A stretch of DNA of 64,000 nt from Mucilaginibacter mali (GCF_013283875.1 NZ_CP054139.1:5394001-5458000); one strand, 5' to 3'. Positions 26,769 through 36,813 are shown, counted from the stretch's first letter. Translations and numbers: made by a program. The notes: generated by a model not told the origin, from the sequence alone.

Positions 26769-29700
26769 ATGAGTTTATCCTCAGTAAGTATAAAAAGGCC
26801 GGTACTGGCAACCGTATTATCGGTTGTGATAGTGGTATTTGGGGTTATCGGCTATACCTTTTTGGGCGTGCGCGACTTCCCCTCGGTCGATCCGCCTATT
26901 ATTTCTGTAAGTACCAGCTACTCGGGCGCTAACTCTGATGTTATCGAATCGCAGATCACCGAGCCACTGGAAAAAGCCATTAACGGTGTGCCGGGTATCC
27001 GTAATATCACGTCGAGCAGTTCGGTAGGTAGCAGTAACATTACTGTTGAGTTTACGCTTGACGCCGATTTGGAAACCGCCGCTAACGACGTGCGCGACAA
27101 GGTATCGCAGGCACAGCGCCAGCTGCCGCAGGATATCGACGCCCCGCCGGTAGTAACCAAGGCTGATGCCAGTGCCGACCAGATCATCACGCTTACCGTT
27201 AGCAGTAATACCCGTAACATTAACCAGGTAGATGATTATGCCGAGAACGTATTGCAGGAGGGCCTGCAAACCATCCCCGGTGTAAGCTCCATCAACATAC
27301 AGGGCCAGCGCCAGTACGCCATGCGTTTATGGATAGACCCTAACAAGCTATCGGCACTTAAACTGGCCGCTACCGATATTAAGGATGCCCTGGCAAAAGA
27401 AAACGTGGAGTTGCCTGCCGGTAAAATTGAAGGTAACAATACCGAGCTGGCCGTTCGCGCCCTGGGTAAGCTGCATACCGTAAAAGATTTTAACGACCTC
27501 ATCATCCGTGCCGACAGCAACCGGGTGATCCACTTTAGCGATGTTGGTTATGCCATATTAGGTTCTGCTAATGAGGAGTCATCGTTGAAAGAATCGGGCG
27601 TTCCCGAGGTGGGTTTGGCCATTGTGCCGCAGCCAGGTGCCAACTATGTGCAGATAGCCAAGGACTTTTACAAGCGCCTGGAGCAGATAAAAAAAGACCT
27701 TCCACCCGATATTAAAGTAGTAGTAGCGCTGGATAATACCCGCTTCATTAACCAATCTATCACCGAGGTGAAGGAAACGCTGCTGGTATCGTTCATCCTG
27801 GTGGTAATTATTATCTACCTGTTCTTCCGCGACTGGCTGATCGCTTTCCGCCCGTTGATAGATATCCCGGTATCGCTTATCGGTGCATTCTTTATCATGT
27901 ACGTATTCGGCTTCTCTATCAATATCCTTACCCTGCTGGGCATTGTATTGGCGACGGGGCTTGTGGTGGATGACGGTATCGTAGTAACGGAGAACATTTA
28001 TAAAAAGGTAGAATCGGGCATGGATGTCCGCAAGGCGGCGTTCGAGGGTTCGGCCGAGATCTTCTTTGCCGTAGTATCTACTTCGGTAACGCTGGCGGCG
28101 GTGTTCTTGCCTATCGTGTTCTTAGAGGGCTTTACCGGGCGCTTGTTCCGCGAGTTCGCGGTGGTGGTAGCGGGGGCGGTGTTGATATCGGCCTTTGTGT
28201 CGTTGTCGCTTACGCCAATGCTGAACGTAAAGCTGATTCGCAAGAACCAGAAGAAATCGAAGTTTTACGAAAAGACAGAGCCTTTTTTCGAGCGTATGAC
28301 CAATGCCTATACCGAAACGCTGACCAATGCCATGAAATGGCGCTGGACATCGTGGCCTATACTGGCGGTGTGTTTAATTGGTGTATACATTTTTGTAAAG
28401 GTGATCCCATCAGAGTTGGCACCGCTTGATGACCGCAGCCTGCTGCGTTATTCGGTAACTGCGCCCGAAGGTTCATCGTACGAGTATACCAGCAATTACA
28501 TGGATAAGGTATCGCAAATGATTGAGGATTCCATCCCCGAAAAAAATGTGAACATCTCTATCACAGCATTTGGTCGTGGTGGTGCAGGCTCGGTAAATAC
28601 CGGTTTTGGCCGTATCGGTTTAGTTAAGCCCGATGAGCGTAAACGCACCCAGGCACAAATTGCCGATTACATGACCAAAAAACTGGCTAAGTTCCCGGAT
28701 GCCCGCGCTATTGTGGTGCAGGAGCAAACCATATCTGGCGGCGGTAGCGGTGCCCGTACATCGTTGCCTATCCAGTTTGTATTGCAGAACCAGGACTTTG
28801 AGAAGATCCGAAAGGTATTACCGGGCTTTTTGGCCGAAGTGCAGAAAAGCACCTTACTGCAAACGGCCGACGTCGATTTGAAATTTACCAAACCCGAACT
28901 AACCGTAGTAACCGACCGCGACCGTGCCCGCGATTTGGGTGTGAGCGTAGCCGATATCGCGTCGACACTGCAATTATACTATAGCGCCGGCCGTGTAGAT
29001 TACTTCCTGATAAATGGTAAACAGTACCAGGTAGTGGCACAGGTTGATCGCGCCAATCGCGACCAGCCGCTGGATCTGAAATCGGTATACGTACGTAGTT
29101 CAAACGGTAGCCTGGTGCAGCTGGATAACGTGGTAAAGGTATCCGAAGATGCCATTCCGCCATCTATCTATCACTTTAACCGTTTTAAATCGGCCACTAT
29201 ACAGGCTGGTTTAGCGCCAGGTGTGAGCATGAGCCAGGGCATTGCCGAAATGGAGCGCATCGCTAAAGAGCAACTGGACCAAACATTCAGTACCGCCCTT
29301 AGCGGCCCATCGCGCGATTATTCGGAATCATCGTCAAACATCATGTTCGCGTTCCTGTTCGCGCTGTTGTTGATCTACCTGGTACTGGCCGCGCAGTTTG
29401 AAAGCTTCATCGACCCATTCATTGTAATGATGACCGTGCCGCTGGCTATTGCGGGGGCGTTCCTGTCGCTATGGCTGTTCAACCAAACGCTCAATATCTT
29501 TAGCGAGATCGGTATGATCACGCTTGTGGGCCTGGTAACCAAAAACGGTATCTTAATTGTGGAGTTCGCCAACCAGCGCATGGAACACGGACTGAGCAAA
29601 TATGAGGCCGTGATTGAATCGGCTACGGCACGTTTGCGCCCCATCCTGATGACCAGTTTGGCCGTGGTGCTGGGTTCGGTGCCAATTGCCCTTGCTTTGG

Positions 29701-29909
29701 GTGCAGGCGCTAAAAGCCGTGTATCGCTGGGTATCGTGATCATCGGCGGTATGCTGTTCTCGCTGATGCTGACACTGTATGTGATCCCGATGATCTATAT
29801 GATGATTGCCGCCAAGGTGCGTAAAGACCCTGACGCGGAAGACGAAGAAGTAAGCGAGCCAAAAAAGCGGCTGAACCCTAAACAACCAAAATTGATAGAA
29901 AAGCTGTAA
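26769..29909 (+). CDS. RND efflux inner-membrane transporter (AcrB/MexB type)
   Basis: A 1046-residue hydrophobe/amphiphile efflux pump of the AcrB class, standard length. It shows the two-fold repeat of six membrane helices and large periplasmic loops. The proton-relay pair is in the TM4 segment LVVDDGIVVTEN (D401-D402), with the rest of the pattern as in drug exporters and not heavy-metal pumps. The N-terminus starts SIKRPVLATVLSVV, also canonical. Together with the adaptor and TolC-like channel it would extrude toxic small molecules across both membranes. Substrate range is not predictable. Confidence 0.95.
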   Translation: MSLSSVSIKRPVLATVLSVVIVVFGVIGYTFLGVRDFPSVDPPIISVSTSYSGANSDVIESQITEPLEKAINGVPGIRNITSSSSVGSSNITVEFTLDADLETAANDVRDKVSQAQRQLPQDIDAPPVVTKADASADQIITLTVSSNTRNINQVDDYAENVLQEGLQTIPGVSSINIQGQRQYAMRLWIDPNKLSALKLAATDIKDALAKENVELPAGKIEGNNTELAVRALGKLHTVKDFNDLIIRADSNRVIHFSDVGYAILGSANEESSLKESGVPEVGLAIVPQPGANYVQIAKDFYKRLEQIKKDLPPDIKVVVALDNTRFINQSITEVKETLLVSFILVVIIIYLFFRDWLIAFRPLIDIPVSLIGAFFIMYVFGFSINILTLLGIVLATGLVVDDGIVVTENIYKKVESGMDVRKAAFEGSAEIFFAVVSTSVTLAAVFLPIVFLEGFTGRLFREFAVVVAGAVLISAFVSLSLTPMLNVKLIRKNQKKSKFYEKTEPFFERMTNAYTETLTNAMKWRWTSWPILAVCLIGVYIFVKVIPSELAPLDDRSLLRYSVTAPEGSSYEYTSNYMDKVSQMIEDSIPEKNVNISITAFGRGGAGSVNTGFGRIGLVKPDERKRTQAQIADYMTKKLAKFPDARAIVVQEQTISGGGSGARTSLPIQFVLQNQDFEKIRKVLPGFLAEVQKSTLLQTADVDLKFTKPELTVVTDRDRARDLGVSVADIASTLQLYYSAGRVDYFLINGKQYQVVAQVDRANRDQPLDLKSVYVRSSNGSLVQLDNVVKVSEDAIPPSIYHFNRFKSATIQAGLAPGVSMSQGIAEMERIAKEQLDQTFSTALSGPSRDYSESSSNIMFAFLFALLLIYLVLAAQFESFIDPFIVMMTVPLAIAGAFLSLWLFNQTLNIFSEIGMITLVGLVTKNGILIVEFANQRMEHGLSKYEAVIESATARLRPILMTSLAVVLGSVPIALALGAGAKSRVSLGIVIIGGMLFSLMLTLYVIPMIYMMIAAKVRKDPDAEDEEVSEPKKRLNPKQPKLIEKL

Positions 29910-29914
29910 GCGAT

Positions 29915-31234
29915 ATGAAATTTAGTAAAATAGTTTGCCTGCTGTTTTTATGCACCGCTACGGCGCCTGGCACCCGTGCGCAAAACGCGCCTATGCTAAC
30001 GCTTAAGGAAGCGGTGGAGATAGCATTAAAAAACAACTACAATATTAAGCTGGCCCAAAACAACAACAGCATTGCCAAAAACAATGTTACACCGGGCGCG
30101 GCCGGCATGCTGCCAAAGGTAAGCGCCGATCTGACCACTAATAACAGTAAGCAAACCATCAAGCAAACCCGCAGCGATGGTACCGTAAATAACCTTAACG
30201 GCATCAGCAATAGCAATATTAGTTACGGCCCCAGCCTTAACTGGACCCTCTTTGATGGCTTTGCCATGTTTGCCAACTACGATCAGTTGAAGCAACTGAA
30301 CCAGCTAAGCGATGTGCGCCTGCGCGATACCATACAAAGCACCATGGCCAACGTAATTGCCACCTATTACGATCTGATCAACCAAAACGAACAGATCAAG
30401 GCGCAAAAGGGGGCCATCGCCATATCGCGCACACAATTGCGCATCGCTAACGATAAGCTTTCGGTAGGCCGGGCCTCAGGTCTTGACGCGTTGAACGCCC
30501 AGGTGAACCTGAATACCGATACCGCTACCCTGCTTAGCCTGGTGCAACAGTTTAAAGCTAATAAGATCAAGCTTAATCAACTACTTGTAAGGGACCTGCA
30601 AACCGATTTTGCTGTAGCAGATACCATTGTGGTCGATCAGCACCTTTCATTGGGGAATATCCTAAGCAGCGCGCAAACGCAAAACCCGGCTATCCTGTCG
30701 TCCGAGATTAGTAAGCGTTTGGCCGATATTAACCTGCGTCAGGTAAAGGCTACCCGTTTGCCAACCTTAAGTGTGGGCAGCGGCTACACCTGGACCAACA
30801 GCAAAACTCCCGCGGGCTTTACCCGCACGCAGGATGCGCATGGCTTTAACTATGGGCTGACGGCCTCCATCAACATCTTTGATGGTTTTAACCAAACCCG
30901 TAAGGAACGCAACGCCAAAATACAAATTGATAACGCGGTGATAGATGCCAAACAAGTACGCCTGAATGTGGAGGCACAAATTAATAACCTTTTTGTTAGC
31001 TACCTTTCGGGCTTAGACCTGGTGAAGCTGGGGCAGGCTAATGTGGCCATCGCCAAAAAGAATTTAGATATATCGCTGGAAAAATATAAACTGGGTAACA
31101 TCACCCCGCTGGAGATCAGGGAGGCACAAAGGAACTATCTGGACGCGCAATCGAAGTTTTTTGATGCCCAATACCAGGCCAAACAAGCAGAAATTACCTT
31201 AAAGCAGATAACCGGCAGCATAAATATTGAATAA
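29915..31234 (+). CDS. TolC-family outer-membrane efflux channel
   Basis: A 439-residue outer-membrane factor. A signal peptide (cleavage near TRAQN) precedes LTLKEAVEIALKNNYNIKLA, the classic opening of TolC. The two homologous halves have long helical stretches, with NIFDGFNQTRKERNAKIQ the second-half start and the paired GLDALNAQVNLN and PLEIREAQRNYLDAQ helices. It is the last gene of the marR-adaptor-RND unit and forms the outer-membrane exit duct. Confidence 0.94.
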   Translation: MKFSKIVCLLFLCTATAPGTRAQNAPMLTLKEAVEIALKNNYNIKLAQNNNSIAKNNVTPGAAGMLPKVSADLTTNNSKQTIKQTRSDGTVNNLNGISNSNISYGPSLNWTLFDGFAMFANYDQLKQLNQLSDVRLRDTIQSTMANVIATYYDLINQNEQIKAQKGAIAISRTQLRIANDKLSVGRASGLDALNAQVNLNTDTATLLSLVQQFKANKIKLNQLLVRDLQTDFAVADTIVVDQHLSLGNILSSAQTQNPAILSSEISKRLADINLRQVKATRLPTLSVGSGYTWTNSKTPAGFTRTQDAHGFNYGLTASINIFDGFNQTRKERNAKIQIDNAVIDAKQVRLNVEAQINNLFVSYLSGLDLVKLGQANVAIAKKNLDISLEKYKLGNITPLEIREAQRNYLDAQSKFFDAQYQAKQAEITLKQITGSINIE

Positions 31235-31249
31235 AAAGAATAACATTTA

Positions 31250-31278
31250 TTGAATATTTGCGTAAAACATTATTTTTG
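31250..31278 (+). promoter_or_regulatory. Predicted promoter of the receiver protein gene
   Basis: TTG (31250-31252) is separated by 18 bases from TATTTTTG (31271-31278), a Bacteroidota-type promoter. Transcription would start close to 31285, almost at the first ATG, giving a very short or leaderless message, so the receiver-kinase pair can be expressed independently of the efflux operon. Confidence 0.45.
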
Positions 31279-31288
31279 AGGATCATAA

Positions 31289-31675
31289 ATGATTATGCCC
31301 GCCACTTATAAAATATGCTTGCTGATTGATGACAATTACATTGATAATTTTGTCACCCGCAGGATATTGGAAAGCGGGCATTTTGCCGATGAAGTTATTG
31401 TGCGGCAATCGCCTGCCGATGCTATCGATTCGTTAAGAGATGGCAGCGTTAAACCCGATGTGATATTTTTGGATATCCGGATGCCGATGATGAGCGGGTT
31501 TGAATTTTTGCAGGAATACGATAAGCTGAATGATGAGGTGAAGAAAGCCAAAATATTTATGCTTTCGTCGTCGCTTGATCCTACCGATCTTAAAAAATCA
31601 ATCGAGAACAAATACATCACCCAGTTCATCCACAAGCCGCTTACCCACAAAATACTGGAAGAGCTGAGTGCATGA
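31289..31675 (+). CDS. Stand-alone response regulator receiver protein
   Basis: A 128-residue protein containing only a CheY-like receiver domain. The acidic pocket is in CLLIDDNYIDN, the phosphoacceptor Asp in VIFLDIRMPMMSGFEF (residue 62 from this start), the switch Ser in MLSSS, and the conserved Lys in IHKPLTH. No output domain or histidine kinase gene is adjacent. A start two codons downstream is possible. It overlaps the downstream sugar-kinase gene by four bases (ATGA), so they are translationally coupled. Whether it signals to that kinase is unknown. Confidence 0.9.
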   Translation: MIMPATYKICLLIDDNYIDNFVTRRILESGHFADEVIVRQSPADAIDSLRDGSVKPDVIFLDIRMPMMSGFEFLQEYDKLNDEVKKAKIFMLSSSLDPTDLKKSIENKYITQFIHKPLTHKILEELSA

Positions 31676-32529
31676 TCGTAGTTGCTGATAGTGGTTCGTC
31701 AAAAACCGACTGGCTGCTGGACAAACCCGGCACCGACCCTGTTGAATATCGTACAGACGGACTAAACCCTTACTTTTTAACCGAAAAAGAGATCGCCAAA
31801 AAGGTGCACGATCAGTTGCCCGGGTTGGTAGCTATAGCCAATCAGGTTACGGAGATCTATTTTTTCGGCGCAGGCTGTTCCAGCCCCGACCGGCACGAGA
31901 TGGTATCAAACGCCCTGAGCCAGGTTTTCCCAAAAGCCTTTATCAGTGTTGATAGCGATCTGTTGGGTTCGGCGTACGCCACCTGCGGGCGCGAGAAAGG
32001 GTTGTGCTGTGTGCTGGGTACTGGTTCAAACATCTCATTTTTTGATGGTGAAGACGTGGCCGAAGGCAAGCATGGCCTGGGTTATGTTTTGGGCGACGAG
32101 GGTTCGGGATCGTGGTTGGGCAAAGCCCTGGTAACCGATTACATGTACAACAAGATGCCGGCAGCTATTCACGATATGTTTCGCGATGATTATCATTTGG
32201 ATAAGGCCACCATCATCCGCAATGTCTACCAGCAGCCTCGTGCCAATTCCTACCTGGCATCATTTGCCAAATTTCTGAACAAGATACAACATACCGAATA
32301 CGGTCAGCATGTACTAAACTCGGCTTTTTTAGAGTTCATCGAGACCAACATTAAGAGCTATCCCCAATATCACCAGTATAAATGCCACTTTGTTGGCTCC
32401 ATTGCCTGGCATTTTAGCGATGAACTGAAACGCCAGTGCAGCCGCCACCATATCCATGTAGGCAAGATTATCCAAAAACCGATAGATGAGTTGCTGCCGT
32501 TTATCCGTAAGCGTAATGGGGTGATGTGA
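31672..32529 (+). CDS. BadF/BadG/N-acetylglucosamine-kinase-type ATPase
   Basis: A 285-residue cytoplasmic kinase of the actin-like ATPase fold. The phosphate-1 motif is VVADSGSSKTDWLLD, phosphate-2 is VLGTGSNISFF, and the adenosine region is GYVLGDEGSGSWLGK. This family in Bacteroidota is usually annotated N-acetylglucosamine kinase. NagA (39424-40554) is encoded 7 kb away, so an amino-sugar role is plausible but not proven. Coupled to the receiver protein gene by a four-base overlap. Confidence 0.82.
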   Translation: MIVVADSGSSKTDWLLDKPGTDPVEYRTDGLNPYFLTEKEIAKKVHDQLPGLVAIANQVTEIYFFGAGCSSPDRHEMVSNALSQVFPKAFISVDSDLLGSAYATCGREKGLCCVLGTGSNISFFDGEDVAEGKHGLGYVLGDEGSGSWLGKALVTDYMYNKMPAAIHDMFRDDYHLDKATIIRNVYQQPRANSYLASFAKFLNKIQHTEYGQHVLNSAFLEFIETNIKSYPQYHQYKCHFVGSIAWHFSDELKRQCSRHHIHVGKIIQKPIDELLPFIRKRNGVM

Positions 32530-32535
32530 TTAGAA

Positions 32536-32780
32536 TGAGACTGTCAGTCTGAGCTTGTCGAAGACTGCGTGCTTAGGCCGACCCACCATGGTTAGACAGG
32601 TTCACCATGACATCCTGCCGAACTTGTATCGATTCCATTTGTGGCTAAAGCCTTTTGTTTTTACATTAAGCCCGTCCCATAAATGGGACGGCAATGAATA
32701 GGATTGTTTATTTCATTTCCGTTGGTTTTAACCAACGGATAATAAGCGGACCAAAGGGTGGCTTTAGCCCAAACACTCAA
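32536..32780. repeat. Cluster of palindromic intergenic repeats
   Basis: Between convergent genes lie three inverted units: CGTCCCAT-aa-ATGGGACG, CCGTTGGTT-tt-AACCAACGG, and flanking copies of GGCTAAAGCC / GGCTTTAGCC. A separate unit starting GTCAGTCTGAGCTTGTCGAAGAC sits at the left. These are typical dispersed elements, and no coding potential is visible. Confidence 0.65.
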
Positions 32781-32788
32781 GTAACAGA

Positions 32789-34495
32789 TTATTTCAATAC
32801 CTCCAGCGCCTTTTTTAACACGCTATCTGTGCCATTATAAACATCATTAATATTCTTCTCCACAACTATCTGAGGAATTACACCTACACCCACAAATTCC
32901 TTACCGTCGGGATATGTTTCGCGGCGGGCGCAATAGCGGGCGGTGCCGCCGCCGGGTAGGGTAAGGCGCAAAGGCTGCCCGGTGCTACCGCCGCTTGGCT
33001 GGCCAATAATGCTGCCTCGCTTCATTGCATCAAAAGCAACGGCAAAATCCTCGGCGGCCGAGAAGGTGGCCGCGTTGATGAGCAGGGTTACCGGTTTGTT
33101 ATAATAATGTTTTTTGTTGGGATACTCTATCGCTACACCGTTGCCCAGCATATTAGGTTCGGGCTGCCCCGGGGCTTTGTTCAGCGCGTTAAAAGTAACC
33201 TGGCTATGCGAGAACAGATCGAATTGTTTATCGGTAAGGTAAGCTAATATCTGGTTGCCTATGCCACTGTCGCCGCCGCCATTATCCCTGATATCAATCA
33301 CCAGGCCCTTGGTTTTTTGTACCTGGGTAAATAGCGAATCGAATTGCTTAACAATCTTATCATCCTCAAAATTATGGATAGCCAGGTAGCCGATCCCGTT
33401 CAGTTCCTTGTATTCCATAGCTGGTAACGGCGCTACTTTAGGATAACCCGAACGCGGGATTGTAGCCGTAAATATCTTTCCTTTTCTATCTTTAAGTTCG
33501 AGATTTATGGGTTTGGATGCAGCCCCCGCCAACAACATATAGGTATAGGTACGCTGATCCAAATCCTGCGGGGTCGAACTGCTTTGGAATGGCCTTACGT
33601 TAGCATCTGCATATGCCTTAACCGGTTGGTGGTCTATACTGATCACTTCAAGCCCGGGTACTATGCCGGTTTTTTGCAGGCTATCATTAACTACTTTGGT
33701 GATATAAACATGGCCGCCTATCAATTCGGTCCGCACAGGTGGGCGGGAATAGATCTCGTTTGTCAGTTCTTTGGGGAAATAAACATTAGTGTGCCCGTCA
33801 TGCAACTGGGCGTAAAATTTTTGCAGCACCTTGTAGTATTCCAACGTGCTTTTGGTGGCTTGTACCTGCGGGATATAATCAAGATAGGTTTGGTTCCAGT
33901 CTACGGTTAGCCTGTCAAAATAAGCAAAACCAAGCTTGGCCTGCGCCCATAGCAATGACAAACCCGCCAGCTTCTCGGTAGCAGACAGATCTGCCTTATA
34001 AGGCGTTTTAAAGGCGTCCCCTGCCCATAGTCCCGAACGTGCCTTGTAATGGTCTATCACAGCCATAAACTTAGGATCGGTTTTTAACTGTATAAAGGCC
34101 GAATCAGCCAGCATCTCTATAATATAAAAGGAAGTCCCTTCCTTATAATGCTCAGTTAGTGTAGCGGTAGCCAAATCGTTCTGCCCGTTTTTGGCATAGG
34201 CGTATACCATCTCACGCAGCACGTCTGATCGGCGGAACTTTAAATACATATTGGTTTCGGCCATTTTTTTAATAGCCGGGCTATCCAAAAATCTGATAGA
34301 GCGTTTCAGCACACCGATGCCCTGCTCAATATCCTGCTTTGTAGCGTGGTCTTTGTTGTATAAATGCCGGGCGGTATCGCGCTGGCGTTGTACAAAATCG
34401 GCAGCCAGGTTCCCCGGCGTTCCTTGCTGGGCGAACAAAGGCAGCGAAAATGCTGATGCTAAAACAAATAAAGCGATGCGCAGGGGTGTTTTCAT
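32789..34495 (-). CDS. Secreted S41 family (C-terminal processing-type) peptidase
   Basis: A 568-residue protein from the ATG at 34495, which gives a signal peptide (MKTPLRIALFVLASAFSLPLFA-Q); a longer frame adds 16 implausible residues. A helical N-terminal region (about 20-170) is followed by a tail-specific-protease-type PDZ-like part and the S41 core: VIDIRDNGGGDSG and LLINAATFSAAEDFAVAF, where the Ser is the expected nucleophile and the following Lys in DAMKRG is the likely base. Substrates are not known. Single gene. Confidence 0.9.
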   Translation of the reverse strand: MKTPLRIALFVLASAFSLPLFAQQGTPGNLAADFVQRQRDTARHLYNKDHATKQDIEQGIGVLKRSIRFLDSPAIKKMAETNMYLKFRRSDVLREMVYAYAKNGQNDLATATLTEHYKEGTSFYIIEMLADSAFIQLKTDPKFMAVIDHYKARSGLWAGDAFKTPYKADLSATEKLAGLSLLWAQAKLGFAYFDRLTVDWNQTYLDYIPQVQATKSTLEYYKVLQKFYAQLHDGHTNVYFPKELTNEIYSRPPVRTELIGGHVYITKVVNDSLQKTGIVPGLEVISIDHQPVKAYADANVRPFQSSSTPQDLDQRTYTYMLLAGAASKPINLELKDRKGKIFTATIPRSGYPKVAPLPAMEYKELNGIGYLAIHNFEDDKIVKQFDSLFTQVQKTKGLVIDIRDNGGGDSGIGNQILAYLTDKQFDLFSHSQVTFNALNKAPGQPEPNMLGNGVAIEYPNKKHYYNKPVTLLINAATFSAAEDFAVAFDAMKRGSIIGQPSGGSTGQPLRLTLPGGGTARYCARRETYPDGKEFVGVGVIPQIVVEKNINDVYNGTDSVLKKALEVLK

Positions 34496-34766
34496 TGAAT
34501 AATAGTTAAGGTAATGCGGTGATAATAGAAAATATGATGCCATCTATTTAAGTAGCTAATAATAAGATTTTTATGCGTGGTACAGGCTGCTCTGCCTGTA
34601 TCGTATCCGAACAGTGACCGTTCGCTTACAGCGGGGCACAAAAAACAAAAGCCCCGCTGCTTACGCACCGAGGCTTTGTTAAACTAAACTAAAAACTGAT
34701 CTTATTATAATGGATGGTTTTACGGCGGGCGATCTTACAATCCGCCGAAAACTCATGCATACTTTT

Positions 34767-36632
34767 TTAGAAGCGCCTGCGGCGTTCGCCACGGTCTTCT
34801 TTGCGTTTGCCCGAGAAATCGCGGAAACCGCCACCCGAGTTACCGCCATCGCGCTTATCGCCGTTGTAGAAATTGCGTTCGCCACGGTTGCCGTTATCAC
34901 GGTCGCGGTTGCCACCATCCCTGCGGAAGCCACCGCCGCTGTTGCCGCCATAGCTTCTGCGCTCGCCACCACGGTTGCCACCATCACGGCGCTCACTTAC
35001 GCCCTCGCCGGCAATTTCAATACGAACTTCGCGACCCTGGAAATCGGCGCTTTTAAAGCCCGACTGAACCTTTTCTACCTCATCATGCGGTACCTCGAAG
35101 AACGAGTACACACCTTTAACATCTATTTTACCAACGGTGCGGCCGCTGATCTTTGTGGTGTTGCAAATGTAACCCAGCAAATCGCCACGGCTAAAGCCAT
35201 CTACCGAACCCAGGTTAATGAACAGGCGGGTAAAATCGCCGCGTACACCGGTACGGGCAAATTTTTCGCCACCCTCGCCGCGCTCTTTACCAAAGCGGTC
35301 GTCGGCAGGGGCGTTCAGGTCTGGCGCGTTCTTATAATATTCTAAGAAGCTATTGAACTCCAGCGAAGCAAAACGCTTAATTACATCCTCTTTGCTCAGG
35401 TCGGCAAATTCGGCCATAATGCGCGGGATGTATTGTTCAATCTGCTGCTCGTTCACTTCTACATTGTGCACCTTATGTACCAGGGCGAACAGTTGTTTCT
35501 CGCAAACATCAAAACCGGTAGGTATCTCGGCCTTAATGAATTTTTTACCGATAACACGCTCTATCTGGCGGATCTTACCCAACTCTTTCGAGTTGATGAT
35601 GGCGATAGATACACCTGTTTTACCGGCACGCGCGGTACGGCCGCTACGGTGGGTATAGTTCTCTATCTCATCCGGTAACGAGTAGTTAATAACGTGTGTA
35701 ACGTCGTTAACGTCGATACCACGGGCGGCAACGTCTGTAGCAATTAACAGCTGCAGGCTGCGTTCGCGGTAGCGTTTCATTACCTTATCGCGCTGTTGCT
35801 GCGAAAGGTCGCCGTGCAGGCTATCGGCATTGTAGCCATCTTTAATTAAAGACTCGGCAATTTCCTGCGTTTCAATTTTTGTACGGCAAAAAACAATACC
35901 GAATATCTCGGGATTGAAATCTACTATACGTTTAAAGGCGGCATATTTATCGCGGGCACGCACTACATAGTACTCGTGCTCGATATTGGCGTTGCCGGTA
36001 TTTTTTTCGCCCATGGTCAACTCAAATGGGTTGTCCATGTATTTTTTTGCTATGCGGCGTACTTCGCTTGGCATAGTGGCCGAGAATAACCAGGTCTTTT
36101 TCTCGTCGGGTGTGGTTGACAGGATACTATCAATATCTTCCTGAAAGCCCATATTAAGCATTTCATCAGCCTCGTCTAAAACTACATACTGCACAGCCGA
36201 AAAATCAATAGCCTTACGGTTAATGATATCCAGCATACGGCCGGGTGTAGCCACAACAATTTGTACGCCACGTTTGATGGTGCGTAACTGATCTGAGATA
36301 CTAGCGCCGCCATATACCGCTACAACATTTACGTTGCGCATGTTTTTGGCATAATTTTTCAGATCGTTGGTGATCTGTAAACAAAGTTCGCGTGTGGGGC
36401 ACAGTACAAGTGCTTGCGGATGATTTTCTTCGAAATCAAGCAATTCTAACAAAGGCAGGCCAAAGGCAGCAGTTTTACCGGTCCCGGTTTGGGCTAATCC
36501 GACAAAATCGTTGCTGCCTGTTAACAATACCGGGATCGACTGTTCCTGGATTGGCGTTGGGTTTTCAAACCCTAACTCAGAGATGGCATTAACAATATCA
36601 TGACGGATCCCAAGATTACTAAATGGGTTCAT
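34767..36632 (-). CDS. deaD: DEAD-box RNA helicase with DbpA-type RNA-binding domain
   Basis: A 621-residue helicase. All core motifs are seen in order: Q motif GFENPTPIQEQ, AQTGTGKTAAF, PTRELC, VVATPGRMLD, VLDEADEML, SATMP, and in the second RecA domain LIATDVAARGIDV and HRSGRTARAGKTG. A DbpA/CsdA-type RNA-binding domain covers about 450-525 and a Gly/Arg/Asp-rich tail with RGG-like repeats covers about 525-621. Such proteins unwind RNA in ribosome assembly and cold adaptation. A promoter with a start-site palindrome lies just upstream. Confidence 0.93.
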   Translation of the reverse strand: MNPFSNLGIRHDIVNAISELGFENPTPIQEQSIPVLLTGSNDFVGLAQTGTGKTAAFGLPLLELLDFEENHPQALVLCPTRELCLQITNDLKNYAKNMRNVNVVAVYGGASISDQLRTIKRGVQIVVATPGRMLDIINRKAIDFSAVQYVVLDEADEMLNMGFQEDIDSILSTTPDEKKTWLFSATMPSEVRRIAKKYMDNPFELTMGEKNTGNANIEHEYYVVRARDKYAAFKRIVDFNPEIFGIVFCRTKIETQEIAESLIKDGYNADSLHGDLSQQQRDKVMKRYRERSLQLLIATDVAARGIDVNDVTHVINYSLPDEIENYTHRSGRTARAGKTGVSIAIINSKELGKIRQIERVIGKKFIKAEIPTGFDVCEKQLFALVHKVHNVEVNEQQIEQYIPRIMAEFADLSKEDVIKRFASLEFNSFLEYYKNAPDLNAPADDRFGKERGEGGEKFARTGVRGDFTRLFINLGSVDGFSRGDLLGYICNTTKISGRTVGKIDVKGVYSFFEVPHDEVEKVQSGFKSADFQGREVRIEIAGEGVSERRDGGNRGGERRSYGGNSGGGFRRDGGNRDRDNGNRGERNFYNGDKRDGGNSGGGFRDFSGKRKEDRGERRRRF

Positions 36633-36673
36633 GAATTAAAATAACGTATTTGACAACATTGTCAAATCGGCTG

Positions 36674-36704
36674 CAAAGGTAAGGTTAAATAGGCGCATTT
36701 CAAA
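36674..36704 (-). promoter_or_regulatory. Predicted promoter of the DEAD-box gene with palindrome
   Basis: On the minus strand TTTG (36701-36704) is separated by 19 bases from TACCTTTG (36674-36681), a near-perfect consensus. The predicted start, near 36667, falls at the edge of a 9+9 base inverted repeat ATTTGACAA-CA-TTGTCAAAT (36648-36667). The palindrome could be a repressor site, or a hairpin at the very 5' end of the mRNA. Confidence 0.6.
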
Positions 36705-36813
36705 TAGTGTCACATTTAATTGTTAAAACACTGATATAATGACAGTTGAATGATAAAAATAAGTCGATAGTCAATTGAACTTTATAATTATTATATTTGT
36801 TTTAACCGTTAGT

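Noticed and set aside
34710..35345. A 211-codon plus-strand frame opposite the DEAD-box tail
   Set aside because: It arises from the Gly/Arg-rich repeats of the helicase on the other strand; Ala/Thr/Val repeats and no motif.
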